A DNA stretch of 64,000 nucleotides. Source: Epiperipatus broadwayi. Taxonomy: Eukaryota; Onychophora; Udeonychophora; Euonychophora; Peripatidae. A program made the position numbers and the translations under genes. A model generated the notes under the pieces. It saw only the letters and a program-made list of their open reading frames with translations. It made no database searches and was not told where the DNA came from. Shown here in pieces: positions 62,900-64,000 of this stretch; position 1 is the stretch's first letter; every line of letters starts with the position of its first letter. The stretch is taken from the NCBI GenBank assembly GCA_028023455.1, contig JAQFVV010006342.1, positions 1,447,001 through 1,511,000 on the forward strand. Reading direction: 5' to 3'.

Positions 62900-62911
62900 A
62901 AACAAAATTAT

Positions 62912-63597
62912 AACAAAAGTTCAAATTCACAAACTAAAAAAAAATTACTCCACATTTATTCTATAAGTATATGTTTATAAGTATCCTTGATGTATCTAAT
63001 CCAGTGTAAGTTCTTCACTGCTTTTAACTTTCATTTTGTTATTTACAAAAATTATTGTCATCATGAAACAAAATACAATCACATCTGACTGATTCAGATT
63101 TGAAACATTCTGCTGCTTTCCGTTACATGCTTAAACAATAATGGAGCTGTAATATACAGCATGTTATAGATAAGCAATACTTGACATCTTGTTGTAATAT
63201 AATAATATATTATGAATAATAATTAAAATTTAAATATCGCTTACTGTAATGAGAGTTATTATTGCAATTTGATTTACAAGTGTCACACTTCCTGCACTCA
63301 TAGCTTTGACTCGATTTGAGTTTATTTTACTTTCACCAGATCTTTTAATAGTTGGACTTAAAAGGAGATTGCCTTGACAAGATATTGAGATTGTTATTGA
63401 GATTAGGATTGCCCAAGTGTTAATTGATTTTAATGATTAAATATAGTAAGGCAAAACGTTATGGTGCTTATGACTTCATGAATGAAACATTTGGTGCTTT
63501 ACGGCAAAATGTAAGTCATCCTTGTAAAAGTTATGAAATGCAGTGGGAAGCTGAAGATTCATTATAATTGAGCATATAAACTATATGAATAGTCAAG
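62912..63597. other. AT-rich DNA with one repeat arm
   Basis: Bases 63340-63420 resemble an arm of the foldback at 52405-52715. Nothing else was recognised. Confidence 0.4.
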
Positions 63598-63690
63598 CAT
63601 TGGTGGTCGAGAGATCAGCGACAGCAGCTTTACAAGCAGTTGTCCCGGGTTAGCGGGTTCGTTTCCCAGCTAATGCTATGACACATGAGA
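63598..63690 (+). repeat. tRNA-derived SINE fragment
   Basis: TGGTGGTCGAGAGATCAGCG resembles a Pol III box A, and GCGGGTTCGTTTCCC at about 63653 resembles box B (GGTTCGANTCC), spaced as in a tRNA gene. No intact cloverleaf: there is an apparent duplication CGGGTTAG / CGGGTTCG. I consider it a decayed SINE head rather than a functional tRNA. Confidence 0.5.
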
Positions 63691-64000
63691 AAAAAACTAT
63701 ATGAATAAAGAGAATTTATAAAACCAAAAGAACTATGTTTATGCAATTTCATGTGAAATCTCAAATCTACATTTTTTTGCATGAATGTCATACTTTTTGA
63801 ACTTCTACCAAACTTTGATATCAATTCGTTTTCGTTATCTTTTCAACAATTTTTTTATTTTCAATACTAAATAATATTAATCACATGACTTTATGACTTG
63901 GGAGTTTATTAAGAACATTAGTACAAGCATCAGAGTTCACCTATCTATGACTGCCCCAAAGAAAGTGAGGAGTTTTATAATTGTATTGAGGCATAATAAA
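63691..64000. other. AT-rich non-coding DNA
   Basis: Nothing recognised to the window end. Confidence 0.4.

Noticed and set aside
63598-63690. Functional tRNA gene
   Set aside because: Box A and B resemblance only; no consistent acceptor stem or anticodon arm.
1-64000. CRISPR arrays, bacterial operons, ribosome-binding sites
   Set aside because: Composition and content are eukaryotic; no regular direct-repeat/spacer array was seen.

Overview
This is about 64 kb of very AT-rich eukaryotic DNA, almost certainly animal. I find no convincing host gene, rRNA, functional tRNA or CRISPR array. Nearly every interpretable stretch is a transposable element or its wreck: one Ty3/gypsy LTR retrotransposon, a Penelope-like element (PLE) with reverse transcriptase (RT) and GIY-YIG domains, at least five decayed copies of one LINE family, several hAT-type DNA transposons or MITEs, another TIR element, tRNA-like SINE scraps, and a swarm of palindromic (foldback) insertions. 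The repeat mix (PLE, hAT, an RTE/Jockey-like LINE) suggests an invertebrate, perhaps a mollusc, but the species cannot be fixed from sequence alone. Premature stops of the CGA-to-TGA type and CpG loss in the primer-binding site hint at CpG methylation of repeats.

Layout. 1-9.8 kb: AT-rich non-coding DNA with a tandem duplication, a perfect palindrome and a tiny foldback MITE. 9.8-10.4 kb: a DNA transposon with perfect 20-bp TIRs. 11.2-12.6 kb and 15.1-15.3 kb: LINE relics. 14.2-19.4 kb: three foldback insertions, one nested inside a hAT element. 23.1-38.2 kb: a 15-kb Ty3/gypsy element on the minus strand with exceptionally long LTRs (about 4.2 kb each), a tRNA-Lys-type PBS, gag with a coiled-coil N-terminus, protease, RT, RNase H and integrase, all broken by stops and frameshifts. 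39-44 kb: two copies of a hAT-like MITE, one split by a LINE and by a small foldback insertion. 46.0-49.5 kb: two PLE copies arranged head to head. 50.7-57.7 kb: more LINE relics and foldbacks. 58-63 kb: further foldbacks and a hAT fragment that still encodes the start of a BED-finger transposase.

The most interesting system is the foldback swarm. Ten separate insertions have inverted-repeat bodies or hammerhead cores, and all are bounded by direct repeats of 13 bp (12 in one case; several are perfect). Most have a one-sided tail. Several carry type I hammerhead ribozyme motifs (CUGANGA, stem II, GAAA, very short stem III), and stem II shows compensatory changes between copies. The PLE pair has the same plan: inverted arms, a one-sided tail, a degenerate hammerhead in each arm, and a possible 13-bp target duplication. 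I infer that the small elements are non-autonomous, PLE-mobilised, hammerhead-bearing foldback retroelements.
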